From Triglochin maritima (Eukaryota > Streptophyta > Magnoliopsida > Alismatales > Juncaginaceae), in assembly GCA_963682175.1 (NCBI GenBank), contig OY821788.1, forward strand, positions 12,108,001 to 12,172,000: 64,000 bases of DNA, given 5' to 3'. A program made the position numbers and the translations under genes. Shown here piece after piece: positions 19,279 to 29,168 of this stretch (its first letter is position 1; each line of letters opens with the position of its first letter). The notes below the pieces were generated by a model. It worked only from the letters and a program-made list of their open reading frames with translations. It had not been told where the DNA came from and made no database searches.

Positions 19279-22262
19279 TCATGTCCCAATCGTCAAAATC
19301 TGGATCCCCTGGTCTTGGTGCGACCTCATGCATAGGTGATTTGCCCTTCCTTCGATACTTGCTCTTTTCTGCTGTGAGGCGTTTTTTTGGCTTCTTTGAA
19401 GAATTCTCTCGGCTAAGGAAACCCGACGTCTAGTAGGCGGTCTTCCTAGACGGGTTACTTTGTCTGGATTGCGTAAAGAGGTACCACCGGTCACAACTTC
19501 ATCAACTATGGGAGGGGCGTGGGGAATGTTAATACGAGACCTGAGCCACTCCATACACTTCACGACCTTAAGATACCTTTCATGAGAAATGAATGCTTCC
19601 TGTGCAATCCAAAGAGCGCGACCAATTATGTCGACGTGACGACTCAGCGCATCCTTCTCCAATACGCCATCGGCTTGGTACACCTTTTCTTCATAGCTCC
19701 GACGAATATCCTTCTGTCATCGATCTGTGATGTAAGACGGCGGGAGTAATGCATTAGGATCTAGCCGTGCAAATACGACCAGGAGGTGACAACAAAGAAT
19801 ACCAACACGCTTAAACAGTTTACAATCGCATGTCATGTTCAGACCTGTCCTCTCTACAAGGAAACATTTCGATAATAGTTGCTCACCGACCCGTACACGT
19901 TCAGTCACCTTGTAATGAAACGTGTCGGCTGATTGCAACTCCTCGGTTAGGTCGCAGTTCATCATCTTACCAATTTGTAACTGTACTTTCTTGAAAACCC
20001 CTACGGTATACAACTCGCTCATTTGACTCTCGAAGGGATATATTGAAACCATTTGGGGTTTCTTATGCAGGCAATCGAAATCCGATTGAGCTTCCTTCTC
20101 GTACTTGTGACGTAGAGCAAGTTCGTATTGTTGAACGAACTGCTTAAGGGTGGTTCTAGAAGATAAGTACTTGTCGAAGAAGGAGTTCATACTTTCGCTT
20201 TTTTGGGTAGAAGTCATTCCAGCGAAAAAACAATCACACAAGTAAGCAGGTACCCAAGACTCACGGATACCGTAAATTGTTTGGAGCCAACTATGTTCTT
20301 GAAGGTCAAAATCAACCAGGAAACCGTGCCAATTCTGCTCAAATTCAGCTGGGTTCTTTGAGTCATAGACAATCAAATTTAGATCAAATAACATGTGCTG
20401 TCGATACTTCGTCGGCAACTTCACAACTTCACGGGAGCTTTGTTCATTATGTGCCAAATGCAAAATCGGTGTCTGGCATTTGGGAAGACATTCCTTACAG
20501 CAGCAGTAATGACCCCACATTGGTCCGTTATGATGCCTGGTGGAGGGATATCTGCAAGGAAAAAGAAAAATCGCTATAAAGGAAACGAGGTCACTTAAAA
20601 AGGAACTGACATCAATTAAAAAAGAACATACTTCACTTAAGAAGGAACAAAAATCACTTTAAAAGGAACAGAAATCACTTAAAAAGGAACATACATCTTT
20701 TAAAAAGGAACAGACATCCCCTAAAAAGAAACATACATCACTTAAAAAGGAATAGACTACACTTAAAAAGGAACAGACTACACATAACAAGGAACAAACT
20801 TTACTTAAAAAGGAACAAACATCTCTTAAAAAGGAACAAACATCTCTTAAAAAGGAATAGACATCACTTAAAAAGGAATAGACAACACTAAAAAGGAACA
20901 GACTACACATAAGAAGGAACAGACTACACTTAAAAAGGAACAGACATAACTTAAAAAAGAACAGACTACACATAAAAAGGAACAGACTTCACTTAAAAAG
21001 GAAAGAAAACATCTCTTAAAAAGGAACAGACATCTCTTAAAAAGGAACAGACATCACTTAAAAAGGAACAAACAACACTAAAAAGGAACAGACTACACTT
21101 AAGAAGGAACAGAAATCACTTAAAAGGGAACAAACTTCACTTAAAAAGGGACACACATCACTTAAAAAGGAACGGACAACACTAAAAAGGAACAGACACC
21201 AGTTAAAAAGGAAACAAACTTCACTTAAGAAGGAACAGACATAAGTTAAAAAGGAACACACAACACTTAAAAAGGAACACACATCACTTAAAAAGGAAAA
21301 CCAATAACTCAAAAATCATAAATGACAACTCTACATACGTACCTCCCATACACGAAAGCCACGTCTGAAAGAGCCATATGTAGTTTTCAGTGGTCTCGGA
21401 AGACAGCAAAGCGCAACCGAGCAACACAGACTCGAAATGGTAACTCCCACAAATGGTGCAAAGGGCATGTCGTATTTGTTTGTGAGGTACGTAGTGTCGA
21501 AACATATAGCATCCCCAAAGTATGAATAGGCAGCCCTGGAACGGCAGTTGGCCCAGAAAACGTTCCTTAGTCTTCCCTCGTCATCCATATCCACGACATA
21601 GAAAAACATTGCATCAATCTTCTGCATCTTAATGAAATAGTTCTGAAGAGCTTGTGCATCGCCAGGTCCCATTTTCAAATTCCTTACTTCGGTTATAACA
21701 TTCCTGCACACACAAAAAATATTAAGGCCGCAGATTTCTACAAACAAAATAACGTACAAAAGTCTTCAAACAGTAGGTCTCTATCGTTAAAAGTAAGTTT
21801 GTCATGCCCCCCAGCCTCAACAACAAACGATTGCATGGTCTTAGCAGCAGAGATCCCAGAAGCATCGTTGCACGCTATTCGTGCTATGTCGGCCTCAGGT
21901 ACAAATCGTTTCTGTCTTAGAAAACGCATCTGGTGCTCCTGCAGCATTTCATGGTTATGATTGAGACCGACAAAGTTAATCTGGTATCCCCTTGCTAGGT
22001 TTCCAGAAACCCTGATGCGAGCCGTGCACTGAACTCTACTAGATAAACGTGGCTTCATTATGCCTTGACCTTGGTCTGTTGGTGCGTTACCCTCCTTGGA
22101 ACAAGTAAGAGTAGCCCGGGTAACCACACCAGCATCGTAATGAGTATGTCGTAGCTTAACACCAAAACCACAAACATTAGCATAGTCGTTGTAAAAGGCT
22201 CTTGCTCCTTCGAAAGAGGGGAAAATCATCTTCTCCTTAGGAACGTTTGACGTCATTTCCAT
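19279..22262 (-). pseudogene. FAR1-type MULE transposase pseudogene (MULE-B)
   Basis: Exon 1 (22262-21772) encodes the FAR1 zinc region (CSKEG, VQCTARIRVSGNLA, LNHNHEM). Exon 2 (21703-21343) has FDTTYLTNKYDM with the first catalytic Asp and ends CMGG. Exon 3 (20551-19279) has PGIITDQCGVITAAV, TSTQKSESMNSFFDKY and a SWIM zinc finger CDCKLFKRVGILCCH. Both introns are GT-AG, and intron 2 (21342-20552) is minisatellite. Damage: a 4-base deletion near 21440, an 8-base tandem duplication GTGAAGTT near 20425, and TGA at 19717-19719. ATG 22262 aligns with MULE-A's 8170 start. Repairing three lesions would restore one long frame, so decay is recent compared with MULE-A's copy. Confidence 0.87.
20578..21300 (-). 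repeat. Minisatellite B3 in transposase intron 2
   Basis: About 34 units of the MULE-B repeat (plus strand CTTAAAAAGGAACAGACA) fill the same intron that holds minisatellite A1 in MULE-A, again in the sense of the transposase gene. Thus intron position is conserved while the unit sequence is not. Confidence 0.9.
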
Positions 22263-22479
22263 TTGAGCGAAGATTTCTCTCAAAACGAAGAGAAATGAAC
22301 GAAAATGAAAAAGAAAGGAAGAAGTGACGGTGGCCATTCCGTGCATCTTCGTCAAAAAGAGGTATGGAGCAGGTGGGAGCGCCAAAAGGAATGATATGAT
22401 TTGGAGCACGTCTGATTTGAGATGCATTAAATGCGGCTGCCCCCTCTGCCCGCCAAAAATATTAAACTTTGGCTGAGCT

Positions 22480-22543
22480 GGATTTGTCCAACTCAGCAGC
22501 GTCCCGCGAAGGCGTCCCGGAGAGCGGCTACTAAACATTTCCC
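22480..22543 (-). repeat. L-type MULE terminus (MULE-B right end)
   Basis: Read inward: GGGAAATGTTTAGTAGCC, CGCTCTCCGGGACGCC, GCGGGACGCTGCTGAGTTGG. MULE-A's left end (7883-7935) has GACCGCTCT, GCGACGCG and TTAGTTGAC in the same order. MULE-C's right end also starts GGGAAATGTTT. The transposase ATG lies about 280 bp inside. Confidence 0.75.
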
Positions 22544-23080
22544 CACAACTTAATCTGAACAGACACACAACTGATTCCGAACAGACACACAACTTAATCC
22601 GAACAGACACACAACTTATTCCGAACAGACCCACAACTTATTCCGAACAGACAAACAATAATCCGAACAGACAAACAACTTATTCCGAACATACCCACAA
22701 CTTATTCCGAACAGTCAGACAACTTATTCCGAAAAGACACACAACATATTCCGAACAGACACACAACATATTCCGAACAAACAGACAGCTTATTCCGAAC
22801 AGACACACAACATATTCCGAACAGACAGACAACTTATTCTGAACAGACATACAACTTATTCCGAACAGACAGACAACTTAATCCGAACAGACCAACAACA
22901 TATTCCGAACAGATAGACATCTTATTCCAAACAGACAAACAACTTAATCCGAACAGACACACAACTTAATCCGAACAGAAACACAACATATTCCGAATAG
23001 ACAAACTGATTTTTCCGAACAGACAAACAACTTAATCCGAACGGACACACAACTTAATCCGAACAGACACACAAAAAAAA
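22544..23080 (-). repeat. Minisatellite A3, right remnant
   Basis: About 24 units reading GTTCGGATTAAGTTGTGTG on the minus strand. This is the other half of the intron array at 13020-13216. It begins with the right copy of MULE-B's target duplication (22544-22552). Confidence 0.92.
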
Positions 23081-23087
23081 CGCTTAC

Positions 23088-23844
23088 TTGTAGTATTGCC
23101 ACACAACCGTCGATGTTTCCCTGCCTCATAATGAAGTTCCCTGCCTTTCTCCTCTCCTGCAGTTCTAAGTTGACTTTCTCCAAGCCCCCAACCAGGGCTC
23201 CGTGAACTGCACGTGCCCATGCATATCTGTTTATGCGTCTGATGTTCCTCAAATGGTGCATGAACCATTGCTTCAGTCGAAGTGTTCAATCATAGAACAA
23301 AAAATGGTTGAAGATGAAACAAATCAGGAGACGAACGTACTCCTCCGTGTCGCCCATGACACTGCTTGCCATCAGATGACCTAAAAGTTGTGTGTTGTCA
23401 AGGTTCATCCCTTCTCGCCTCTGTACACCCAATGGTTCCATCACCACGGTCTTCCCATGCATACTTAAGCCCAAAATTAGGGCAACGTCTTCCGGTGTAA
23501 GGGGAACTACCCCTGATCCTATTCTCAGCCCCACCTCCTCCGCATCGTAGTGTTCGACGAACCAACTGACTATTTCGTTGTCCGTAGTAATGTTAGGAAG
23601 GTCTAGGAAGTGACCGAAAGGGGTGCTCCGGAAAACCTCCTTCTCAGCCTTCTTCATCCTGTCAAACTGCTTTCGGATGACCGTCCAGGAGCATCGGAAT
23701 TCCCGGAAGTAGTAGGTGGTTCCCTAAAACAAAAAATTGAAGAAACGAAAGTTCATCAAAAAAATAATGACCAAGGGGAAAAAAATATAGACCCACCGGT
23801 TCTGGGACAGGTTCGCTATCGACGGCAGGAGTCGAAGAATCCAT
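23088..23844 (-). pseudogene. MULE-A mobile-domain/Ulp1 gene, exons 1-2
   Basis: Exon 1 (23844-23797, 16 codons) and exon 2 (23723-23088) are separated by a 73-bp GT-AG intron. The product resembles the plant mobile domain/DUF1985: CSWTVIRKQFDRMKKAEKE, STPFGHFLDLPN, LRIGSGVVPLTPEDVALILG, RYAWARAVHGALVGG. One in-frame TGA lies near 23265 (after FLFYD). The donor is CTACAA|GTAAGC at 23088/23087; the next exon begins at 12987, beyond MULE-B. The first codon is about 325 bp inside the element's R-type end. Compared with MULE-B's exon 2, the central LRIGSG...ILGL block is the best conserved part. Confidence 0.8.
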
Positions 23845-24084
23845 TATCGTTTAGAGGGGAAGAAAGAAAGCCGGAATAGGTTCACAGGTACGCTTCCTCC
23901 GTTCACAGGTAATCCAACGAGAAAGAAAGCGAGACTCTCCCTTTCGGTCTGGATATTTTTAATCTTCCTCGGTATCCGAACCGTCGTTCGTAGGGTGTGT
24001 GCTGTCGTCTTATCTGTTTACCAACCATCGTTCTTCGAAAACCGTCAAAAAAATAAAATAAGGCGTGTTTGGAAAGGGTGACAT

Positions 24085-24169
24085 GACAATCCGACTAGAC
24101 GCTGACTCGCCAACTTTTGGGTGCCACGTAGGGCGCGTCACGGACGCCAGCGTCCGTGTATAACAACCC
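24085..24169 (-). repeat. R-type MULE terminus (MULE-A right end)
   Basis: Read inward on the minus strand: GGGTTGTTATACACGGACGC, TGGCGTCCGTGACGCGCCC, TACGTGGCAC, then GAGTCAGCGTCTAGTC. It is collinear with MULE-B's left end at 13217. Confidence 0.88.
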
Positions 24170-24178
24170 ATTTATTTA

Positions 24179-25344
24179 ACCCAAACCTGACAATAGGAGT
24201 ACCGAGTTTACATTGAACTTGGTTATTTCAATTATATAAACTTGGTTCTTAAAACACTGATTTCCGATAATCGTCGAAACTAACAACCCCTTGTGGTCCA
24301 TCCATTGCAATTAAAAAAATTAAGTGACGAGAATCGGCACCACAATTCTGGAAGGAAAAATTCAAATTGAGTCATTGTCACGTGTCGCATTATGATTGAG
24401 ACCTTCATAGTTTGTTAAATAGTTTCAAATAGTTTTATTTTCTGTAAAATTCTTTTTTTTAATATTTCAAAACAAAATTCTTTTGGGAATGTTGAGCCTG
24501 AATGGTTTGACCGAACTAGAAAGGTGGGTTGATTGGATCGGACCGATAGAAAGAAAAAGCTCCCTAACCCATCAGTTGTGGTTGTTTGCAGTCCACCCAT
24601 CAAACCTCCAAGGTTTGGACTAAACATGTCATTCCTCGTTGCCAGTTGGGAAGAAGTTAGAATTATTACCTTTTATTTTATATTTTATGATATATAAAAG
24701 GATCTACATCTATCTTATGCAGTTTTTTTTATCTTTTTACTTTTTTACGAATTTCAGTTTGACTTGATTTATTTCTGGAATTTCGGAGGTTTCCAGAGGT
24801 TCATTTATTATGATTGTCGCTAAACATGTACTTTCTGTGGAAGAATTTTAACGTTTGATAATGATGAAGAAGATGCTGAGATATTTAGTAAAATTTATCG
24901 AAGAGGAGAAAAGGGAATGTGACAATTTTAACTTTGTATAAAATAAAATAAACAGTAGAAGCAAATAATTGACTTTCTTGATCATTTCACAGCCCCAGTT
25001 TATGTAATTCTTAAGCTCAATCATGAGTTATTTATGGGCCGAGGTCTTAGCCCACTCATAGTACTCATTATTTTATCTTATTCTTAATCGTGTCCAAGTT
25101 GGTGTGTAAAACATTCTATCCAAACGTATCAAGAATATTGCACTTTACTGGGTTATGAGTATTTGGTGCGAGGGAGAACAACAATATGAGTATTTGATCA
25201 ATCTTTATTTTCCTTTATATCTTGTCCTTAGGAATTCCATTACCAATAGTAATATACACGGAATTGTTAAATTGAAGTAAATACTGAAAATTCAGAAATA
25301 GAAGTAAATAATAAAAAAAATTGTTTACTTCCATTCTTGTGTAA
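24179..25344. other. Intergenic, nothing identified
   Basis: AT-rich DNA with only short frames. No transposon end, gene or RNA was recognised between MULE-A and the LINE 3' end. Confidence 0.5.
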
Positions 25345-25985
25345 CAACAAAGATAATAACATAATCTTTAATCCCAAACTAGTTGGGGGCAGGTTAGAAA
25401 TGAAACGTCACGATTCCGTTACGTAAATTATTTTCTTCCAAGCATTCCTATCCAATACTAAATCATTGGAGATGTTCCACTCCTTTAAATCTCTCTTCAT
25501 CACCTCCTCCCATGTTAATCTTAGTTTTCCCCTACCTTTCTACATGCCTTCCTCACAAACAAACATAACCTTCGTCATCGGTGCATCCACAAGTCTCTAT
25601 TGTGTCGAATCTAACCATCTCAAACAATGTTGTATAAGCTTCTCTCGATCTGAGCAATTCCACCTTTCTCCATAATGTCCTCGTTTCTGATACGATTCAT
25701 CTGCATATGTCTATACATCTGTCACAATATCCTCATTTCCGCTACATTCATCTTCTTAACGTGATGCCCTTTGTAGCCCAACATTCTGTTGCATACATCA
25801 TTGCGAGTCTAATTGTTATTTTAAAAATTTACCTGTTAGTTTAATTGGGATTCTCTTATCACACAAAACACCATATGCATGCCTCCATTGCATCGACCAT
25901 GCCCTTATCAGATGACTAACATCTTCATCAATTTCTCCTTCTTTTTGAAGTATTAATCCTAAATATATAAAGTTATTCTTCCTAC
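25345..25985 (-). pseudogene. LINE reverse transcriptase C-terminus and tail
   Basis: Minus-strand reading gives FIYLGLILQKEGEIDEDVSH, WRHAYGVLCDKRIPIKLTG, YATECWATKG, MNVAEMRIL and RIRNEDI, hallmarks of the distal part of plant RTE-type LINE proteins. Several in-frame stops and frame changes. The reading breaks exactly at 25985, where solo LTR D begins, and resumes upstream at 35963. Confidence 0.75.
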
Positions 25986-26369
25986 TGATGGTTGTGTTGA
26001 CTTTTTTGCCGTAATCTATGTTTTGATGATTTAATCAACCTAATCTTAATCGTAATCAATGTAGAGTAGCACATATATTACATAGCATATATATTGTTTT
26101 GTGCTAACTTCTACAGGTGATCAAGACTCAAGGAAGAAATGAATTCAAGTCAAGACATCTAATCAAGCTATTGAAGACATGTAATGTGTATTTCTTTTGA
26201 GTCTTAAGAATCTTTGTGTACTTGAGCATACAAGAGTTAAAATCTACTTAAACACATACTAGGTTCATTATAGAAGTCACACACAAAATCTCATGACATT
26301 TGGACTTCAATAGGTCACCCAAACTTACACCGGTAAACACTAAAACCCAAACCTGGAATGTATGAGATA

Positions 26370-26715
26370 AATCGGTCGACCAAACTAGTTCTCAGTTCGA
26401 CCGATTGGATCAGGTAACCAGTTAGCCTTGAGTGTCAAATCGGTCGACCGTTGAGAGTTTGTTGTTCGACCGTTTACACATGTCTTGTTACCATTAAACT
26501 TGTCGTATTATACCAACGGTCGTATTCGTATAAACTTAACAAAACCCATAAATACTTTGGCCTCTGGTCGACCATTACCTAGACCTCAGTCGACCGTTCC
26601 AAGACGTTTGCTTGACCTCCAGAGTTCCTGTCGTTTTTCGGTCAACCACCCAAACCTCTTTGTTCGAGTGAACTTATAACCCCACAATGCCTGTTAGATT
26701 TCGGTCGACCGTTCC
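26370..26715. repeat. CGGTCGACCG-type motif cluster (solo LTR D)
   Basis: Repeated variants of the palindrome: ATCGGTCGACCAAA, GTTCGACCGATTGG, ATCGGTCGACCGTTGAG, GTTCGACCGTTT, TCAGTCGACCGTT, TTCGGTCGACCGTT, GTTCGACTGTT. Spacing is irregular. The cluster continues beyond the nested gypsy element at 35270-35330. Confidence 0.8.
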
Positions 26716-26736
26716 ACCTTTTAGTTCGACTGTTAA

Positions 26737-28139
26737 TGATTGACATCATTTCATGCTTATATTTGTATCTTATATCCATTATCTTTCACCTAAACAATGC
26801 TATGTTACGAGTTTTACGTTTAGTTTTCAGGAATAAATAGGTTTGAAGAGATGAAACATAAAAGGACCCAAAAGCTGGGCAAATGACTGAATTGTGAGAT
26901 CTGGGGACTGAGATGCAAGGGACAAGGACTTAAACGTAAGACAGAAGGACCTAAGAGCAAAACAGAATACTCCACACCATCATGGGGAGTATTTTAGCAA
27001 TTCGATTCGGGTCGGAGCTCCAAAAAAACCAATTAAATGCATCAAAGATGAGCAAATATACCAAGAAAAGCCCATAACAAAAATGAGCAGGATCTGAACC
27101 ATATAGACCGCCAATTGGCGGTCCAAAACTGCTAATTAGCGGTCCATTTTGGCCTAAATCCGCTAAAATTTCTCCAGCACATGTATTAGAGGATGTTTAG
27201 GCTATTTTTAGTATCTGTTTAGTCTCACATTGGGGGATTTTCCCGGTTTGCCTTTTTCCATGTCTATAAATAGAACTCTTCACCTTCCATTGTAACCACT
27301 CCATATTTTAAGTGGCTATTCTTCCTACTAGAAGTAAGGCCTTGAAGCACACACTAAAGTAGGAGGATGCTACTTTTAATGTGAGTCATTTTAATACAAG
27401 TTTTCTTTATTATGTTGTTTGTTTTATGTTTCTTCTTTTGCTTTGCTTAATCTCATTTCATTAGTTTTATTAGCTTAGTTAATATGCTTTCTTTGTTTAG
27501 TTTAATAATTAGTGTAATGTTTAGTGAGTAGTTCCATCCCCTTTGGGGGGTGGAGTAGATGTACATACATGCAAATGAGAATGGATTCAATGCTTTATTT
27601 CCAATGTGTTGATAAAACATGAATGTATGCTTGCTTGTTTAGGATAGAATTTATAACTTGATGAGTTTTGCCAAAATGATTAGACACCTCTCATGATTGT
27701 TTAGGTTCTGAAATAAATATCTTGCATATGTAAATGTTAATCAACTAAGTTGGTGAATAGATTGATAGGTTTTGCCACAACATTTAGACACTTCCTATGC
27801 ATGATAACACCACCTTTATTTGTGCTTAAAGAATGTGTTCAACACCCACCTCTTTGCTTGTGTGCACTCACTCCACCCCTTAGGGGTTTTCCCATTTCTG
27901 TATTCCAGCATTCTTCTTTTGTTCTTAGCTTAGTTCTCATTTCATTGTTTGTTTCTTTCGTTCGCATTTCATACTTCTTAGCGTAGTTTAGTGTAGAGTA
28001 GCGTAATCAATCTTTCTCCCCTAATTTTTGCCACTTGATTTCTGATAAACAAGAGGCTGCTCACCTCCCTGAGGACGACCCGTACTTGCCACCGCTTCAA
28101 CGCGGTCGTGCACTTGCGGTTTAATTAAAACGTTCAACA
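26737..28139 (+). repeat. 5' LTR of gypsy element
   Basis: TG...CA bounded, 1,403 bp. TATA box TATAAATA at 27265-27272, followed by leader-like sequence. A 78-residue frame inside (27750-27986) is identical in the 3' LTR, but it is not expected to be a gene. Confidence 0.92.
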
Positions 28140-28145
28140 AGTTTT

Positions 28146-28163
28146 TGGCGCTATTGCCGGGGA
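28146..28163 (+). promoter_or_regulatory. Primer binding site, tRNA-Asp type
   Basis: TGGCGCTATTGCCGGGGA, six bases after the 5' LTR end, resembles the complement of the plant tRNA-Asp 3' end used by Athila-like elements, with small differences in the middle (CGCTATTG against CGCCGTTG). Confidence 0.75.
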
Positions 28164-29168
28164 GGTGCCAGTCCAGACTCTTGTTTGGACGATTCGAGTA
28201 GATTTAATTTTTGTCTTGTAGTTTTCTTTATTTCAGGAGACTAACATTGAGAAGGGGAAGCATCTGGTGAAGTTTGGAGGCGGTCTGAGAGAAGAAGACT
28301 GCGAATCAGCGGTCTACAACCGCCAACTGGCAGTCTGGTTGTTTCATTTCACCTCTAAATTTCTATGGAGTATTGTTTTATCTAATATAGTTATCTGGGA
28401 CTCGATTTGGCATGTTTTGACTTATTGTTTGTCCCCAGATCAATAATCAAAAGATTAGGCAACTTGTTGTTTAGGTCATGCATCATGAATGTGACTTAGG
28501 CATTTAGATTGTCTTTTATCGTAGCTTTATTTTCTGTTGCTGAGAGCTGGCGTGAGGTACGCACATTCTACTCCCATTCATGCATTTCGTATGAACATGC
28601 ATTAGTTAGTAGGAAGTGCATTGAAACAAGTGTGAGTTGAGCATTTGTTTGGAGAGTTGATTGCTAGATTTAGACTCCAAAACGCTACTAAGGAGGGGCT
28701 GTCCCATAAAAGATAAGGTGGGGGATTTCATCACCCTTTCCTTCGCCCCAAAAACCACACTAATCAAGAGCCTAATTTTAAAATCAAGTAGACATTGACC
28801 TTAAGGAATTCGGACGCATTAGGAGAGTGATCCGGTCCCGACCGTCATGACCTGATCGGCGTTGCCCACTTTGTCGATAGTAGGAGAGACGAGATCCCCA
28901 GATCTTGGCTCACTTGCTGGGCTTTGTGGTCCTCGTCGTAGGGAGGTGAGGCGTGTTGAGGCCGTGTGACCTCGCAGTTAGGCGTCGTCTAGCTGTAAGG
29001 ACCTATAACGACCTTAGGATTGCTTGAGCCTTGTTTGCTTGTGTGCTTCTACCTGTACCCATCCGCCGTAGCATAAGGACTTCTTCCTTTCTCTCTTGAG
29101 TCATTCTTTCTCTCCTGTGTCCCCCTGTCTTCTCCTCTACGTACATTCTTTCTTAATTTTTTTTTGGT

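Larger units (their letters stand above)
13217..22543. mobile_element. MULE-B, FAR1/Ulp1 Mutator-like element nested in MULE-A
   Basis: It is 9,327 bp long, flanked by a perfect 9-bp duplication CACAACTTA (13208-13216, 22544-22552). It inserted in the minisatellite of A's Ulp1 intron in the opposite orientation. The left end GGGTTCTTATACACGGACGC matches A's right end over more than 45 bp (TTATACACGGACGC, GCGTCC, GACGCG, TACGTGGCA). The right end, read inward, is GGGAAATGTTTAGTAGCC followed by CGCTCTCCGGGACGC, like A's left end. It carries the Ulp1 gene on plus and the transposase gene on minus, convergent, with three arrays of its own minisatellite. Confidence 0.92.
7883..24169. mobile_element. 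MULE-A, FAR1/Ulp1 Mutator-like element (interrupted by MULE-B)
   Basis: The ends are flanked by ATTTGTTTA (7874-7882) and ATTTATTTA (24170-24178), a 9-bp duplication with one mismatch, as expected for Mutator. The right end, read inward, is GGGTTGTTATACACGGACGC. The left end contains GACCGCTCTTTAGCGACGCG, so the two termini are of different types, as in MULE-B. Content in order: transposase pseudogene (+), minisatellite, Ulp1 gene (-) whose large intron received MULE-B (13217-22543). Without B and one duplication copy, A would be about 6.95 kb. Both genes carry several stops, so A looks old and inactive. Confidence 0.85.

Noticed and set aside
14293..21300. Regularly repeated arrays resembling CRISPR repeats
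   Set aside because: Units are head-to-tail with no unique spacers, the DNA is plainly plant nuclear, and there are no cas genes.
27750..27986. 78-residue frame repeated identically at 34863-35099
   Set aside because: It lies in both gypsy LTRs; identity reflects LTR duplication, and the frame has no known domain.
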